The notes under the pieces: generated by a model
Databases searched by the model: none
Seen by the model: the letters and a program-made list of their open reading frames with translations, nothing else
Told to the model about the DNA's origin: nothing
Translations under genes and position numbers: made by a program
Assembly: GCA_950022655.1 (NCBI GenBank)
Contig: OX465579.1
Span: 46,727,950 to 46,791,949 of the forward strand
Direction: 5' to 3'
From: Alentia gelatinosa
Lineage: Eukaryota > Annelida > Polychaeta > Phyllodocida > Polynoidae
Length of the DNA: 64,000 bases
Shown: positions 63,349-64,000 of the stretch, in pieces
Layout: each line of letters opens with the position of its first letter
Numbering within the stretch: position 1 is the stretch's first letter

Positions 63349-63505
63349 TGTAAATACGCACCTTTCGCCATGTAATGTAAAAATATTGTATGGAGCAGCG
63401 TTCCGTACGGGAAAATACGGAACACTTCCGTAACCGTTTAATAAAATATCAGTTAAGCCAAATAAAATTAATGATTTTTCTTAATTTCGGGTATATAGTA
63501 AATAT
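63349..63505 (-). repeat. Dispersed repeat family A, copy 4 (inverted)
   Basis: On the minus strand: ACTATATACCCGAAATTAAG, ATCATTAATTTTATTTGGC, GTGTTCCGTATTTTCCCGTA, CGGAACGCTGC and GCGTATTTACAGGG, in the same order as copy 1. Confidence 0.6.
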
Positions 63506-63538
63506 AGAACAACCAACCAACCAGGTGATCAGACCATG

Positions 63539-63610
63539 TGACCCTTTTCCGCCGTGACCCAGAGTCACCATGACCCTACTTCCTGGTCGTGGTGACCCAG
63601 TACTGGTCAT
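63539..63610. promoter_or_regulatory. Cluster of TGACCC half-sites
   Basis: TGACCC occurs at 63539, 63555, 63571 and 63593, with an inverted GGTCAT at 63605. These are nuclear-receptor-type half-sites (GGGTCA) spaced about 16-22 bases apart. Could equally be a decayed tandem repeat. Confidence 0.2.
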
Positions 63611-64000
63611 AGACCGCATTAGTGTGACGTCATTTGAGCTGCCGAGAGTGGGGTTTCCCTACGTTCTGGTGCCAAACATTGGGATATCCCTTCACTGACT
63701 GTAGTGATCGGCAAACCAAAACATCTCAAATTATCCAGTTCTGTGTAATATTTAACTATAGTTTGGTATTCAAATAGGGTTATCAACACAATAACTTCCT
63801 CCTGACTGTATCATTACTGTTATCACACTTTCAAATATTCGAAGAACAACTTGACAAATCTATCGAGATTGGACTGCAAGATTGGCGCCAATGTTATGAA
63901 ACAGAATTTGAGTCTGGCTTTAGTCCTGCTGGCAATCATATCAATCTTCCAGTCACAAATCAGTTCTAAAATATATTTCCTGTTAAATATTTTCTTCACT

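Larger units (their letters stand above)
60431..64000 (-). other. ARFRP1: Presumed first intron of ARFRP1 (right part)
   Basis: The acceptor at 60431-60432 opens an intron whose donor is not in the window. It contains several TIR and foldback elements, listed separately. I looked on the minus strand for a P-loop exon (GLDNAGKT) and did not find it. Confidence 0.7.

Overview
This is a window of an animal nuclear genome. It shows widely spaced short exons with GT-AG introns, an AT-rich background, many C/G homopolymer and (CA)n tracts, foldback DNA-transposon remnants, and one intact metazoan-type Gypsy retrotransposon. Protein similarity and repeat style suggest a marine-invertebrate-type genome, possibly lophotrochozoan. 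That lineage call is weak because no species-diagnostic sequence is present.

Two host genes are supported, both partial and both on the minus strand. (1) Positions 307-46305 hold the first ten coding exons of a class V unconventional myosin heavy chain. They are phase-consistent and give 351 codons, from the ATG through the P-loop and switch I. The rest of the motor, the IQ motifs, the coiled coil and the cargo-binding tail lie beyond position 1. Intron 3 alone is about 33.2 kb (5245-38397) and fills half of the window. (2) Positions 55512-60430 hold the last six coding exons of ARFRP1, an ARF-like small GTPase. They run from just after the P-loop to the stop codon. The first coding exon must lie beyond position 64000.

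Between the two genes (46306-55511) sits a full-length Gypsy/Ty3 LTR retrotransposon at 47197-51942. It has near-identical short LTRs, a primer-binding-site candidate, a polypurine tract and one uninterrupted 1363-codon gag-pol frame. It inserted into a (CA)n tract inside an older TIR-bearing element whose body carries a ~62-bp minisatellite, so the insertions are nested.

The rest is intronic or intergenic DNA. It holds non-autonomous DNA elements: a piggyBac-like element at 29943-30279, hAT-like TIR elements at 60977-61626 and 7169-7622, a 179-bp TIR element at 53312-53490, and foldbacks at 62117-62276 and 63006-63145. It also holds a dispersed repeat family with four copies, tandem arrays including a 1.7-kb array built around the word TCGCAAGG in an ARFRP1 intron, low-complexity blocks, and a few motif clusters that could be regulatory. 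The two host proteins belong to intracellular traffic (myosin V to actin-based organelle transport, ARFRP1 to trans-Golgi recruitment), but their adjacency here need not be functional. No convincing tRNA, rRNA, CRISPR array or plus-strand protein gene was found.
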